From contig CAYJOL010000003.1 of NCBI GenBank assembly GCA_964371785.1, forward strand, positions 1 through 64,000: DNA of 64,000 nucleotides. Direction: 5' to 3'. The stretch comes from CAVQCT01 sp964371785. GTDB taxonomy: Bacteria > Zixibacteria > MSB-5A5 > GN15 > FEB-12. A model generated the notes under the pieces. It saw only the letters and a list, made by a program, of their open reading frames with translations, ran no database searches and had not been told where the DNA came from. Positions within the stretch are counted from its first letter, which is position 1, and every line of letters begins with the position of its first letter. Shown here piece after piece: positions 46,201 to 53,722 of the stretch. Made by a program: the position numbers and the translations under genes.

Positions 46201-46335
46201 CTGCCTGCCGGTCACTACACGGCGACGTGGAACGGCACCGATGCTTCCGGCAACCCGGTCGCGACCGGACTTTATCTGTACCGGTTGCAAGCCGGTGACT
46301 TTAGCGATACCCGCAAGATGCTGCTGCTGAAGTAA
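43282..46335 (+). CDS. Large secreted multidomain protein: DUF2341, glycosidase-like propeller, lectin-like, Cna/CarboxypepD-like, sorting domain
   Basis: Of the 1017 aa, a signal peptide (about 1-28) is followed by a DUF2341-like domain (about 40-135; YYGNP at its end). A region of about 290 residues (about 150-435) resembles the five-bladed propeller of GH43/GH32/GH130 enzymes, with DEPYLF, GPYTKF and an Asp-rich set, but I cannot fix the catalytic acids. A beta-sandwich lectin-like segment follows (about 450-640), then a carboxypeptidase-regulatory fold (about 655-725; GHVYYAGTGVIGVAV, DNAGYYEFPDI). A helical stretch leads to the sorting domain (about 930-1017; IQNYPNPFNPSTT, RKMLLLK). Good Shine-Dalgarno. 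It is probably an extracellular polysaccharide-binding or -cleaving protein. Confidence 0.75.
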   Translation: MKEMQKLAILTVFAWTAMTLLGAFAVAAQETQWLEPWAARHEVTVPNPCGEELYDYQVQIALDASFDFAGALPDASDLIVTDAGGLDCIPFWVETWDPGANYASIWVKVPTIPLTGATIYLYYGNPGPPGPPPGEIVEVGPIGPWDKQTTNIIPAGGPITGSSLLAENMVYDDVTDHYWLVFANYNDGSVGLAYTDTPDDPASWIWHGAVVNSANAPHILYYNGLWYIVYADQTYGMPGRPISVSTSADIGGPYNKVTPPILAPSEVWEAGRVDEPYLFQRNDGKWILVYMGDAGGTTEQVGYAEADDILGPYTKFAGNPCIPFGPPGSYDAGTVADAWVVELDDVYYIGYTVSSTKSSPWRTALVTTEDWMTFTKHGVILDLGGAGDWDQYDAFRGAVTRIGDTYYFPYTGHRATGGYLMGMATMSAFQMVYPPVCNDREAVFEFIDIFDGDALNLGKWAPAAGGAYSVGGGVCTLTSTPASYIQMRATTAVGTGTVMEVYASHLDAGLNPGATQGNAAAELGYKRADMSFGTEVIRIMDWPDLTYYCVQLAGGGMASVDGQLITSVPFNTDWHTYRVNRTTGGTVEFQIDDNPYESFGPTYVPTSNLYPWLMSYARNTATQSRFLVDWIRVRKFCGTEVSASIGAVQYPMSTIFGHVYYAGTGVIGVAVTLLDSNDDPYASGVTDNAGYYEFPDIPWGDYSVNISTPLGFRPDAETKEVALRGLPVEVDFTLEPVVLGALHDVWWWKVYLDDLRNNGTRPDQFTVADVNNWGQMIFDHFYSRPDQYATAIEGVTFAGDPAHALTFGDVCFTIIDDDHSTYEAMVRYNLLANLLNLASSRLLQSSVATQDGATVSQAITHFAQVYEENAGWVFPEFVKRNKLIQAYQCLRDMTMGRILPAGIVPLTIPNIMYKSGEDQPADLLPTGFALIQNYPNPFNPSTTFEYALPSPTQVRIDIYNVAGQHVTTLVDKFLPAGHYTATWNGTDASGNPVATGLYLYRLQAGDFSDTRKMLLLK

Positions 46336-46384
46336 CATCCTGCGAAAGTTCGTAGCCCGATCACCGGGCAACGCATGCAAACCA

Positions 46385-46415
46385 AAAGGCGGTGCGCCCT
46401 GGGCACACCGCCTTT
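46385..46415. terminator. Bidirectional terminator between convergent genes
   Basis: AAAGGCGGTG (46385-46394) pairs with CACCGCCTTT (46406-46415); A and T runs flank it on both sides. It ends the glycosidase-like gene and, from the other side, the PEP-CTERM gene. Confidence 0.85.
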
Positions 46416-46440
46416 ACTGTTGCATCACTCTCGGAAGGAG

Positions 46441-47100
46441 CTATTTTCTGAACTTGCGGTAGATTCCCGCTCCAGCCATACCAATGCCGAACAGGAGCAT
46501 CGTGGCCGGCTCCGGAACCGGAGGTGTCCCTCTCTCGGCGTCGTGTGAGAACGGCGCGAAAATCCGACGGCCATCGGGACAGTTGTAATATCCGTAAGCA
46601 TCGAAGTGGACGTAATCATAAGTCGTGCTCACGTTGAATTTGAAGATCTGGCCGTAATTGTTTGATCCAGTCGAGCTGGTGTAATCCGGGACGGTCACAA
46701 ACGGACCATCGGTCGTCTTGTTCGCCACCAGCATCTGGACATAGTTGGTCGGGAAAATTCCGTGAGACGGAAGCGGATCGCCAATCGGCGGCGTGCCATA
46801 GGCGTAATCCGAAGCGTCAAATGTCGTGGCGGACCCGCCGAATGGCGTGATGGTCAAGCCGCCGTTCATCGGCGCCTCGCCGCTCATCAGCGATGCCACC
46901 AGATTGATATCGTAGATATCGCCGTGATTGAGATTCGCCGCCACCACCCAGACCTCAAAACTTGAGGCGCTTGTAACCCAGGTCTCGCTGGAAGAATTAT
47001 ACGATCCTCCCGGAATGTACAGCTGGAGGTTCGGGACAGCGAAACTGGATGATGCCAGTATAAGCATCGCCCCCAGAGCGAACAAACCTTTTCTCACCAT
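46441..47100 (-). CDS. PEP-CTERM anchored secreted protein
   Basis: A signal peptide (MVRKGLFALGAMLILASSSFA) leads to a beta-rich, Tyr/Ser/Asn-rich middle without a known domain. The C-terminus shows the exosortase signal: VPEPATMLLF, a short hydrophobic helix and a basic end (YRKFRK). Such proteins are cut by exosortase and attached to the envelope or the exopolysaccharide. I chose ATG at 47100 (GGAG 6 bases upstream). No exosortase gene is in the window. Confidence 0.88.
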   Translation of the reverse strand: MVRKGLFALGAMLILASSSFAVPNLQLYIPGGSYNSSSETWVTSASSFEVWVVAANLNHGDIYDINLVASLMSGEAPMNGGLTITPFGGSATTFDASDYAYGTPPIGDPLPSHGIFPTNYVQMLVANKTTDGPFVTVPDYTSSTGSNNYGQIFKFNVSTTYDYVHFDAYGYYNCPDGRRIFAPFSHDAERGTPPVPEPATMLLFGIGMAGAGIYRKFRK

Positions 47101-47540
47101 AGATCTCCAATCCTCTGAATGAATGTTTGTAGTCAAAGCCTGTTTGATTGAGTTGCACCTAGAGCAATTCATTTGCCAGACCGGACAAATTCGCGGACAG
47201 ATTATGCGGCCGTAAGTATTTGTCAGTCAACTGAATAGAAAGTGTCGGCTCGGGCAGTTCTATAGCCTCGGCGAAAGGTGAAAAACGCTTCATGTTTTGG
47301 ATGGAATTGGTGATGGTCAGATGTCTATTAGTGTATCTTGATCACAGGCGGACCGTGCCTCATATGGGATGTTAGCAAAGATCAGACGAGACCCGGCTGG
47401 TAATTACGAGAACCGCTGGGTGGCACGTTTTCACGGGCCGGCATTGATGTCCCGTAAATTCTCAAAATCCCCCGTATAACCCCCCAAAAAGACTGACCGT
47501 AGCTGTCAGTCCAATTACCTATTTTATTTTCGAGCGAAAT
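47101..47540. other. Divergent intergenic region before recA, no gene seen
   Basis: About 440 bases lie between the PEP-CTERM gene and the recA control region. I see no gene or clear RNA in it. Confidence 0.4.
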
Positions 47541-47541
47541 G

Positions 47542-47576
47542 TGATATATTTTGAGAACAAATTCAAATAGGTTCTC
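47542..47576 (+). promoter_or_regulatory. recA promoter with possible SOS-type operator
   Basis: TGATATATT (47542-47550) is a good extended -10 element. Directly after it, GAGAAC (47553-47558) and GTTCTC (47571-47576) form perfect 6-base arms 12 bases apart, placed over the expected start of transcription. A LexA-like repressor could bind there, but the spacing differs from known LexA boxes. Confidence 0.45.
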
Positions 47577-47581
47577 TAAAT

Positions 47582-48676
47582 ATGGCCAAGTCAAAGATAG
47601 AAATAAAGAAAGGTAAGGCAGAAATGGCAACAACCACCGTGCCGGACCGCAAAAAAGCACTCGATGCCGCCCTGGTACAGATTGAGCGGTCTTTTGGTAA
47701 AGGCTCAATCATGCGTTTGGGCGATGCTCCGGTGCTCGAAGTCGCCGTAATCCCGAGCGGCTCGCTCGGTCTTGACCATGCACTCGGAGTGGGCGGTATA
47801 CCCAGAGGCCGGGTAATTGAAATTTTCGGCCCGGAATCATCGGGTAAAACTACTATGGCCCTGCATATTATAGCCGAGGCCCAGAAACTGGGCGGCGTGG
47901 CGGCGTTTATCGATGCTGAGCATGCGCTCGATGCTACCTATGCCCGGCATCTTGGTGTTGACACGGATAATCTGCTCGTCTCTCAGCCGGATACCGGCGA
48001 ACAGGCATTGGAAATTGCCGAAACGCTGGTCCGCTCCGGCGCGGTTGACATTGTGGTGGTTGACTCGGTGGCGGCCCTGACGCCCAAATCGGAGATCGAA
48101 GGTGAGATGGGGGACAGCCACATGGGTCTTCAGGCGCGCCTCATGTCACAGGCGCTTCGCAAGCTGACCGCGATCGTTTCCAAATCCAAAACCTCGCTGG
48201 TGTTCATCAACCAGATTCGCATGAAAATCGGCGTCATGTTCGGCAACCCCGAAACCACCACGGGCGGCAATGCGCTCAAGTTCTATGCCACCATCCGCCT
48301 GGATATCCGCCGCATCGCCTCGATCAAAGACGGCCAGGAGATGATCGGTTCACGCACCCGCGTTCGGGTGGTGAAGAACAAAGTCGCGCCGCCGTTCCGC
48401 GAGACTGAATTCGATATTATCTACGGCAAAGGGATCTCGTTCTCCGGCGAACTGGTCGACACAGCGGTGATTCACAATATCATCGACAAGTCCGGAGCAT
48501 GGTTCAGCTACGGCTCCGACCGCCTGGGCCAGGGTCGCGAGAATGCCAAGAAATTCCTCGAGGACAACGCGGATATCGCGCAGGAGATTCTCGCCAAAGT
48601 GAAAGAGAAGCTCGGCATGCCGCACGAACACATTGCCGGTTCTGTCGAGACAACTACGGAGACCGAGGAAGAGTAA
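47582..48676 (+). CDS. recA: Recombinase RecA
   Basis: RecA forms filaments on single-stranded DNA and drives strand exchange and LexA self-cleavage. Signatures are IERSFGKGSIMRLG, Walker A GPESSGKTTM, VVVDSVAALTP (Walker B), NQIRMKIGVMFGNPETTTGG and the L1/L2 loops. The length is 364 aa. ATG at 47582 gives MAKSKIEIKK; ATG at 47624 (MATTTVPDRKKAL) is the nearer match to other RecA starts and has a weak AAGGC ahead of it. No strong Shine-Dalgarno settles the choice. The C-terminus is acidic (TETEEE). Confidence 0.96.
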   Translation: MAKSKIEIKKGKAEMATTTVPDRKKALDAALVQIERSFGKGSIMRLGDAPVLEVAVIPSGSLGLDHALGVGGIPRGRVIEIFGPESSGKTTMALHIIAEAQKLGGVAAFIDAEHALDATYARHLGVDTDNLLVSQPDTGEQALEIAETLVRSGAVDIVVVDSVAALTPKSEIEGEMGDSHMGLQARLMSQALRKLTAIVSKSKTSLVFINQIRMKIGVMFGNPETTTGGNALKFYATIRLDIRRIASIKDGQEMIGSRTRVRVVKNKVAPPFRETEFDIIYGKGISFSGELVDTAVIHNIIDKSGAWFSYGSDRLGQGRENAKKFLEDNADIAQEILAKVKEKLGMPHEHIAGSVETTTETEEE

Positions 48677-48694
48677 TTCGGTTTTTACGTCTTT

Positions 48695-48787
48695 TCGCGC
48701 TGTCAGGAATCCTTTCCTGACAGCCCGTATCTCAGATCCATTACGATGTCCCTAATGTGCCGTAAGGAAGGGATTCCTGACGGCGCA
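48695..48787. repeat. Palindromic repeat doublet, copy 1
   Basis: Two 20-base palindromes of the form GTCAGGAA-N4-TTCCTGAC sit 50-odd bases apart as a pair and bracket a common core (CATTACGATGTCCCTAATGTG-like). It lies directly behind recA and its left hairpin could also end that transcript. The same 93-base unit recurs at 49495-49587 with about seven changes. Confidence 0.8.
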
Positions 48788-48924
48788 GAGGGCAGGGTTA
48801 TCGATGATGATCCTGCCTGTTTGTTTGCACAGGATATCTCGGACATGACAACGCCTTCGGGGATGATAATCCATCTTCATCGTTGAGGACGCGGCCTCCC
48901 GGCCTTCGGGCCGGCGGAAAAGAC

Positions 48925-48962
48925 CTTTTTCAACACGATCCAGAGCTGTGGGGCACCGGGCC
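48925..48962. repeat. Short intergenic repeat, copy 1 (GCGGAAAAGACC family)
   Basis: The stretch starting GCGGAAAAGACCTTTTTC and ending GGGGCACCGG recurs in changed form at 50383-50429. It contains a small GGAAAAG/CTTTTTC hairpin. Confidence 0.5.
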
Positions 48963-48970
48963 CCTCACGG

Positions 48971-49312
48971 TTACATCGTGTTGCCGGAGCTCCGCAGATT
49001 TACCTTGCGAACGATCCAATCTTCGCCCTTACTATAGGACAAACCGAGGTGGTTCAGGAACGAATTGGGATGTCTCTTGGACACAACATCTACAAATGGA
49101 TGAACATATTCTGGTGTTAATTCAAGAAGCCCTACCACTACTGAAAATTCCAAGGCATCTACCGTAACCAAGTAAGCATGCCGAATGTCATCAGTGTACC
49201 CCGCGTCTAGCCAATTGACGTAGTTCAGGCACCGCCATTTGTCGGCTTCATCCCTTAGAATGTTTCCGACTAATTTTCTGATACTGTTTGATATACTTCC
49301 CGAGGTGTGCAT
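48971..49312 (-). CDS. Hypothetical protein, no recognised family
   Basis: The product of 113 aa starts MHTSGSISNSIRK (ATG at 49312) and has no signal peptide or membrane segment. The middle is acidic and Trp/Tyr-rich, with DEADKWRCLNYVNWLDAGYTDDIRHAYL. I do not recognise the family. It is more AT-rich than its neighbours and lies between two copies of a palindromic repeat, so it may be a recently acquired gene or an islet passenger. An upstream in-frame start (49369) is possible. Coding is likely from the amino-acid pattern but not certain. Confidence 0.45.
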   Translation of the reverse strand: MHTSGSISNSIRKLVGNILRDEADKWRCLNYVNWLDAGYTDDIRHAYLVTVDALEFSVVVGLLELTPEYVHPFVDVVSKRHPNSFLNHLGLSYSKGEDWIVRKVNLRSSGNTM

Positions 49313-49494
49313 TTTCTGTTCTTCATTTAAAGATATCTGATAACCAAGGCAGCGGCTTTGGTGCCCCATAGCTCTGCTATGGGAAAGTCACGAGCCTGAA
49401 CTAATTTATAATCCATAGTCATCTAATTCAAGTGCAACATCGCTTATGTGGGCCACCCCGGCGCACACGGGGGTGATGACCGCCACTGCCCTTA

Positions 49495-49587
49495 TCGCGC
49501 TGTCAGGAATCCTTTCCTGACAGCCCGTTTCTCAGACGCATTATGATGTCCCTAATGTGCCGTCAGGAAGGGATTCCTGACGGCACA
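49495..49587. repeat. Palindromic repeat doublet, copy 2
   Basis: The second copy of the 93-base doublet, exactly 800 bases after the first. It keeps both GTCAGGAA-N4-TTCCTGAC palindromes intact; in copy 1 one base of the right arm is changed (CGTAAGGAA for CGTCAGGAA). Confidence 0.8.
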
Positions 49588-49635
49588 GAAATGTGAATGA
49601 CAAAACGCTGCGCTAAGGATTTTATTTACAAAGTC

Positions 49636-50289
49636 TCATCGATCACTATCCATATACTTAACGACTTCCTTCCAGTATGTTTGAGCGGATACTGAACGCG
49701 CAGTCCTCGTCTCGTCGTAATAGCAGAGACCTCCATAGTGGATTTTCCAAGATATTGGGCCACCGTCTGGGAAAAAAACCACAGGCATCTGCCCTCTTAA
49801 TTCATTAAATGCCTGCTTGAGTTCGGTGGAGTTGCGCAAAGCAGTAGACGCCGATTCCCAGTAAGTTGGCATGCGTCTCAAAATCATGTTCGGAATACTG
49901 TCTGCGGCTGGTATTCTTGAGCCGTATACAAAGGTCGTCTCTCCAGTTCGAGACATCCAGTCTTCGACGCCACTTGATGATACTATATCCCATAGTGCTA
50001 CTGAGTCAGAATAGCCCTTAACGCAGCTAACCGTTCTATAGGTAGCTTCTACTACATACTCGTTCACACTATCACTGGCAACAAGGAGGTAGTTTATGTT
50101 CGCGATTGTTCTGACTCTAACCAGAGTCGCCAGGGCTAGGTAATCCGACTCGCTGCATATTTGGCGGGGCGATTGAACGGAATCTTCCCAGCATTGAAGG
50201 TTAGTGAAAATTCGATCGATTCCCCATGCAATTCCTATCAATACGGGAATAAGCGCCGCAAGAATGATGAACTTTGTTCTGGATATCAT
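49636..50289 (-). CDS. Hypothetical membrane-anchored or exported protein
   Basis: The N-terminus (MISRTKFIILAALIPVLIGIAWG) is a signal anchor or signal peptide, and the rest (about residues 25-217) should lie outside the cytoplasm. It holds three Cys and two Trp-rich patches. No family comes to mind. I chose ATG at 50289, with AGGAAAGG upstream; 24 more residues from 50361 look untranslated. Codon use is AT-richer than the recA and ktr genes, as for the other orphan in this islet. Confidence 0.55.
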   Translation of the reverse strand: MISRTKFIILAALIPVLIGIAWGIDRIFTNLQCWEDSVQSPRQICSESDYLALATLVRVRTIANINYLLVASDSVNEYVVEATYRTVSCVKGYSDSVALWDIVSSSGVEDWMSRTGETTFVYGSRIPAADSIPNMILRRMPTYWESASTALRNSTELKQAFNELRGQMPVVFFPDGGPISWKIHYGGLCYYDETRTARSVSAQTYWKEVVKYMDSDR

Positions 50290-50382
50290 AGTGTAACCTT
50301 TCCTACCATTCTGATTTCGCTCGCCGGGTGGCCCACCCCTCGTTTGTTTTGCATAGTTCAAACATAAAATATCAAACCGCCG

Positions 50383-50429
50383 CGGAAAAGACCTTTTCCA
50401 ATAGGCCCCAAGGGGTGGAGCACCGGCGG
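50383..50429. repeat. Short intergenic repeat, copy 2 (GCGGAAAAGACC family)
   Basis: GCGGAAAAGACCTTTTCC...GGAGCACCGG matches the copy at 48925-48962, with changes in the middle. It lies in a gene-free stretch. Confidence 0.5.
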
Positions 50430-50485
50430 CATCCTCTTAGAGCTCGACGTTCCCCCGAATGCCATCAAGCACGGTTGCCTATATA

Positions 50486-50625
50486 CCCTCACCCCCGGCC
50501 CCTCTCCCGGAAGGCGAGGGGAGAAAGAATACACTCAGTATTCCAGTAGTAAGTGAGTCTCATCGATATACGTAGCTTTCACTCCTGTTCCCTTCTCCCT
50601 CTGGGAGAGGGGTTAGGGGTGAGGG
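50486..50625. repeat. Inverted repeat element with CCCTCACCCC/GGGGTGAGGG ends
   Basis: The left arm CCCTCACCCC-CGG-CCCCTCTCCC (50486-50508) is the reverse complement of the right arm (50603-50625) except for three central bases. The interior has more partly paired sequence (GAGGGGAGAAAG with CTTCTCCCTC). Such G-rich repeats are widespread in bacterial genomes; this one is about 140 bases. Confidence 0.65.
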
Positions 50626-50855
50626 GGGAACAATGCTGTAAACAGATGTCAACGAGCCTGACGGCGCAGACAAACTCGAGGCCGTTGGCCAAATGCAGGT
50701 GCCTTGGCGCGCCTCGCTATGTCAGTATTCCGCACCTATGGCGTGGCTGATACACACTTACAGGCACCCATGCCTCCGGCCGAAGCAATAAAAACCGATT
50801 CGATGCGAATCCATGGGAACACTTTCACGTATAATCGAATTAAACAAGTGATAAG

Positions 50856-50910
50856 AAAGCTCACATCGGCTGTTTGACAAGGATGTCATCGGTCGGGTGA
50901 GCTTTTTGTT
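50856..50910. terminator. Terminator after ktrA
   Basis: AAAGCTCAC (50856-50864) pairs with GTGAGCTTT (50897-50905) around a 32-base loop that contains a small TGAC/GTCA hairpin. It lies 14 bases past ktrA on the minus strand. Confidence 0.6.
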
Positions 50911-50919
50911 TGTGCAAAA

Positions 50920-51573
50920 CTACTCGCGTATGCGATTGATATCTGCTTCTTTGCCAAGCACTATCAGGACATCGGTCGGCTTGATCGTGTACTTGGCCCC
51001 CGGCACCAGTTGAAATCCACCGGTTTTGGAATCCTTGATTGCGATTACCTGAATGTGATAGGCTGAGCGAAGACTCAATTCTTCGAACGTTTGGCCGAAA
51101 AATTTATCCGGCGGGACCAGCTCCGCCACATGATAATCCTGGGCCAGCGGCAGATAGTCGATAACGTTCGGCTGGGCCAAAGCGTGCGACAGCTTGATCG
51201 CCATCTGTTCTTCGGGAATCATCGCCTCGGTCGCCCCCACTTTCAATAATATTTTGGCGTGGTCCTGGGAGTTGGCCTTGATGATAATCCGTTTGGCATT
51301 CAGCTCGCGAAGGTGCAGGGCGATCAGGATGGTGGCGTGGGAATCTTTGCCGGTTGAGGCGACGATAGCATCGAACTGCTCCACGCCGAGATTCTCCAGA
51401 AATCTCCGATCGGTGGCATCGGCAAAAATCGCCACCAGGTGCGGATGTTCCTCAAGTGCCTGCACTTTGTCCCGATCGCTGTCGACTGCGGTTACCTTGC
51501 AGTTATGTTTGGTCAGCTCTTTGACTACCCGGGCGCCAAAGTTACCCAGACCGATGACCGCAAACTGTTTCAT
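50920..51573 (-). CDS. ktrA: KtrA/TrkA-type potassium channel regulatory subunit
   Basis: A cytoplasmic RCK protein of 217 aa that gates the membrane subunit in response to ATP/ADP or NAD(H). An N-terminal Rossmann domain carries GLGNFGARVVKEL (GxGxxG) and the acidic end of strand two (AVDSD). A C-terminal RCK_C domain follows (about 135-217). It sits 13 bases after the ktrB gene on the same transcript. Together they should import K+ with Na+ or by membrane potential. Confidence 0.93.
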   Translation of the reverse strand: MKQFAVIGLGNFGARVVKELTKHNCKVTAVDSDRDKVQALEEHPHLVAIFADATDRRFLENLGVEQFDAIVASTGKDSHATILIALHLRELNAKRIIIKANSQDHAKILLKVGATEAMIPEEQMAIKLSHALAQPNVIDYLPLAQDYHVAELVPPDKFFGQTFEELSLRSAYHIQVIAIKDSKTGGFQLVPGAKYTIKPTDVLIVLGKEADINRIRE

Positions 51574-51586
51574 GGTTTAGTATCCT

Positions 51587-52933
51587 TCATCCTACGAGCA
51601 CTTCTTCCTCCCGGTAGACGATCTCGCCGTGCCGTGATGGCCGGGCCATGGCAAAGGCAAGCGTCAGCAATCCTACGCGACCGGAGAACATAAGCAGTAT
51701 TATTAGTAGTTTCCCGAAATTATGCAAGCTCGATGTGACGCCCATCGAGAGCCCCACCGTGCCGAACGCCGAGAGGACCTCAAACAGGTACTTTACGAAC
51801 AAACTATGACTGACATTGTCGCCTATCAGCGACTCTTCGGTAAACAGGAAGATCGCGAAGATCGTCGCAATCATGAGCATTGCCAGCAACAGTACGGTCA
51901 GGGCGCGCGCTATTGAATCGGGGCTGACTGTCCGCTTGAACACGGCCACGGATCTTCGGCCGCGAAACCGATCGACTACCAGCATGACTATAATCGCGAG
52001 GGTGGTTGTCTTTATGCCGCCGCCGGTCGAGCCGGGACAGGCCCCGATAAACATCAGGATCATCGTTATGAGAATACTCGTATTCGTGAGGCTGGCCTGC
52101 GGCAACGAATTGAACCCGGCCGTGCGGCTGGTGGTTGATTGGAAGAATGCATTGACAATATCGGATCCGATTGAGGTACTCCGAAACGTATTGTTATATT
52201 CAGCGCCGAGAATCGCCAGCGTTCCCGCTATCAACAGAATCGCCGTTGTGCTGAGGCATAGTTTGGAATGCAGTGTCAGGCGCATTTCCTTATGCACCAT
52301 TCGGGCATACACTTCTCTGATCACGGCGAATCCGAGTCCGCCGCAAATGATCAAAAAGGCGAGCGTGAGAAGCACCGAGATATCATTGCGATACCCCTCA
52401 AAATTGGTGCTGAAGAGTGAGAATCCGGCATTACAGAAAGCCGAGATCGCGTGAAAGATCGAAAAATAGACCGCATCACCCACCGGCATTTGCGTTCGGA
52501 ATCGCAAAAACAGCGCGGTGGCGCCAATCAGCTCGACTATGAGTGTTGTAACGAACACCGCTTTAAGCAAGATATTGACATGCGTGCGGATACCTGCGTC
52601 GAGTGTCTGGGAGAGCCCGTACCGACTCTGGAATGAAAGCCGCGATCCCATCGAGATCAGGATCAAGGTTGTGAAGGTCATAATACCCAGCCCGCCCAAC
52701 TGGATAAGGATGAGTATGACAATTTGTCCGAACAGGCTATAGTCATGACCGGTGTCCACAACCGTCAGCCCGGTGACGCAGACAGCGGAAGTCGAAGTGA
52801 AAAGCGCGTTGATGAAGCCGACCGGTGCTCCGGTGGAGCTGATCGGGAGAGACAATATCACGGCGCCCAACAGGATAGCCAACATAAAGTAGAATGCGGC
52901 GTGTTGCGCAGGTTTCGCACCCAGGAGTTCCAT
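51587..52933 (-). CDS. ktrB: KtrB/TrkH-type potassium transporter
   Basis: A membrane protein with four channel-like repeats and about eight to ten helices. The first selectivity-filter loop reads TSTSAVCVTGLTVVDT with the conserved Gly. The CPGSTGGGIKTTT block is a TrkH/KtrB signature, and GTVGLSMG lies in the last pore loop. The length (448 aa) is typical of KtrB. It precedes ktrA in a two-gene operon. Confidence 0.93.
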   Translation of the reverse strand: MELLGAKPAQHAAFYFMLAILLGAVILSLPISSTGAPVGFINALFTSTSAVCVTGLTVVDTGHDYSLFGQIVILILIQLGGLGIMTFTTLILISMGSRLSFQSRYGLSQTLDAGIRTHVNILLKAVFVTTLIVELIGATALFLRFRTQMPVGDAVYFSIFHAISAFCNAGFSLFSTNFEGYRNDISVLLTLAFLIICGGLGFAVIREVYARMVHKEMRLTLHSKLCLSTTAILLIAGTLAILGAEYNNTFRSTSIGSDIVNAFFQSTTSRTAGFNSLPQASLTNTSILITMILMFIGACPGSTGGGIKTTTLAIIVMLVVDRFRGRRSVAVFKRTVSPDSIARALTVLLLAMLMIATIFAIFLFTEESLIGDNVSHSLFVKYLFEVLSAFGTVGLSMGVTSSLHNFGKLLIILLMFSGRVGLLTLAFAMARPSRHGEIVYREEEVLVG

Positions 52934-53184
52934 CGGGGCTAAAGATATGGCTCGGTCGGTCGCCTGCCAACTAAAAAGAACCTGCTGTCCTCTGGCAGTA
53001 AACTATAACAGGAAAATAACCTGCCCGAACAAATCGCTTCGGATCGAACCTCCAATCAGCCAAAATAGCTTGATTTTTGAACCGGAGTGGGTATTTTGGC
53101 GTTGTTGAACAAGACTCGAATCAGAGTAATAACGCCAGCCCGAATTTGAAGCAGAGAATAAACTATATAGCCAAAGGTGTTTAG

Positions 53185-53523
53185 ATGAAATTCGAAGATA
53201 GTTTGGAAGGAAACATCGTCATTATTGAAGTCTCCGGTAAGATCATGGGCGGAGAAGAAACCACCATGTTTCACGGCAAGATTCACGAGTACATTCAGCT
53301 GAACAAGAAGAATATCGTCATCGATCTGGGACGAGTCGACTGGATGAATTCGGTCGGACTTGGGATGTTGATTTCGGCGCTGACAACTGTCAAGAATGCC
53401 GGTGGACGGCTTGTGCTGGCGAACATCAGTAAGATCGAATCGATTCTGACAATCACCAGACTGATTTCAGTTTTTGAGCACTATGACAATCGCAAGGAAG
53501 CTATTAATTCGTTCAAGAAGTGA
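53185..53523 (+). CDS. STAS-domain anti-anti-sigma factor (SpoIIAA-like)
   Basis: The 112-residue product is one STAS domain. The phosphorylatable Ser is Ser56 in DWMNSVGLGML, and IVIDLGRVDW precedes it. Such proteins are released or sequestered by serine kinases and switch a partner anti-sigma or a scaffold. No kinase or phosphatase gene is next to it, so the partner must lie elsewhere. AAGGTG serves as the ribosome site, and a strong terminator follows, so the gene is transcribed alone. Confidence 0.88.
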   Translation: MKFEDSLEGNIVIIEVSGKIMGGEETTMFHGKIHEYIQLNKKNIVIDLGRVDWMNSVGLGMLISALTTVKNAGGRLVLANISKIESILTITRLISVFEHYDNRKEAINSFKK

Positions 53524-53544
53524 GATTGGCGTGTCGCAAATTAT

Positions 53545-53575
53545 AAAGCCCCTTCTCGGAGGGGCTTTTTTGTTG
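53545..53575 (+). terminator. Rho-independent terminator
   Basis: AAAGCCCCT (53545-53553) pairs with AGGGGCTTT (53560-53568), followed by six T in all. It ends the STAS transcript. Confidence 0.9.
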
Positions 53576-53722
53576 CCTCGTCGGTCGCAGAAAACTGCTC
53601 GCGTGCTGATGAAACAAATCGTTAACTCCGTGCGTACTCAAGGACAAAACCGGATGACCGGTACGAAAGGCAACTGAACAAATAATACGCTGATAACGCC
53701 TCCTTGATACTAACCACTCACT

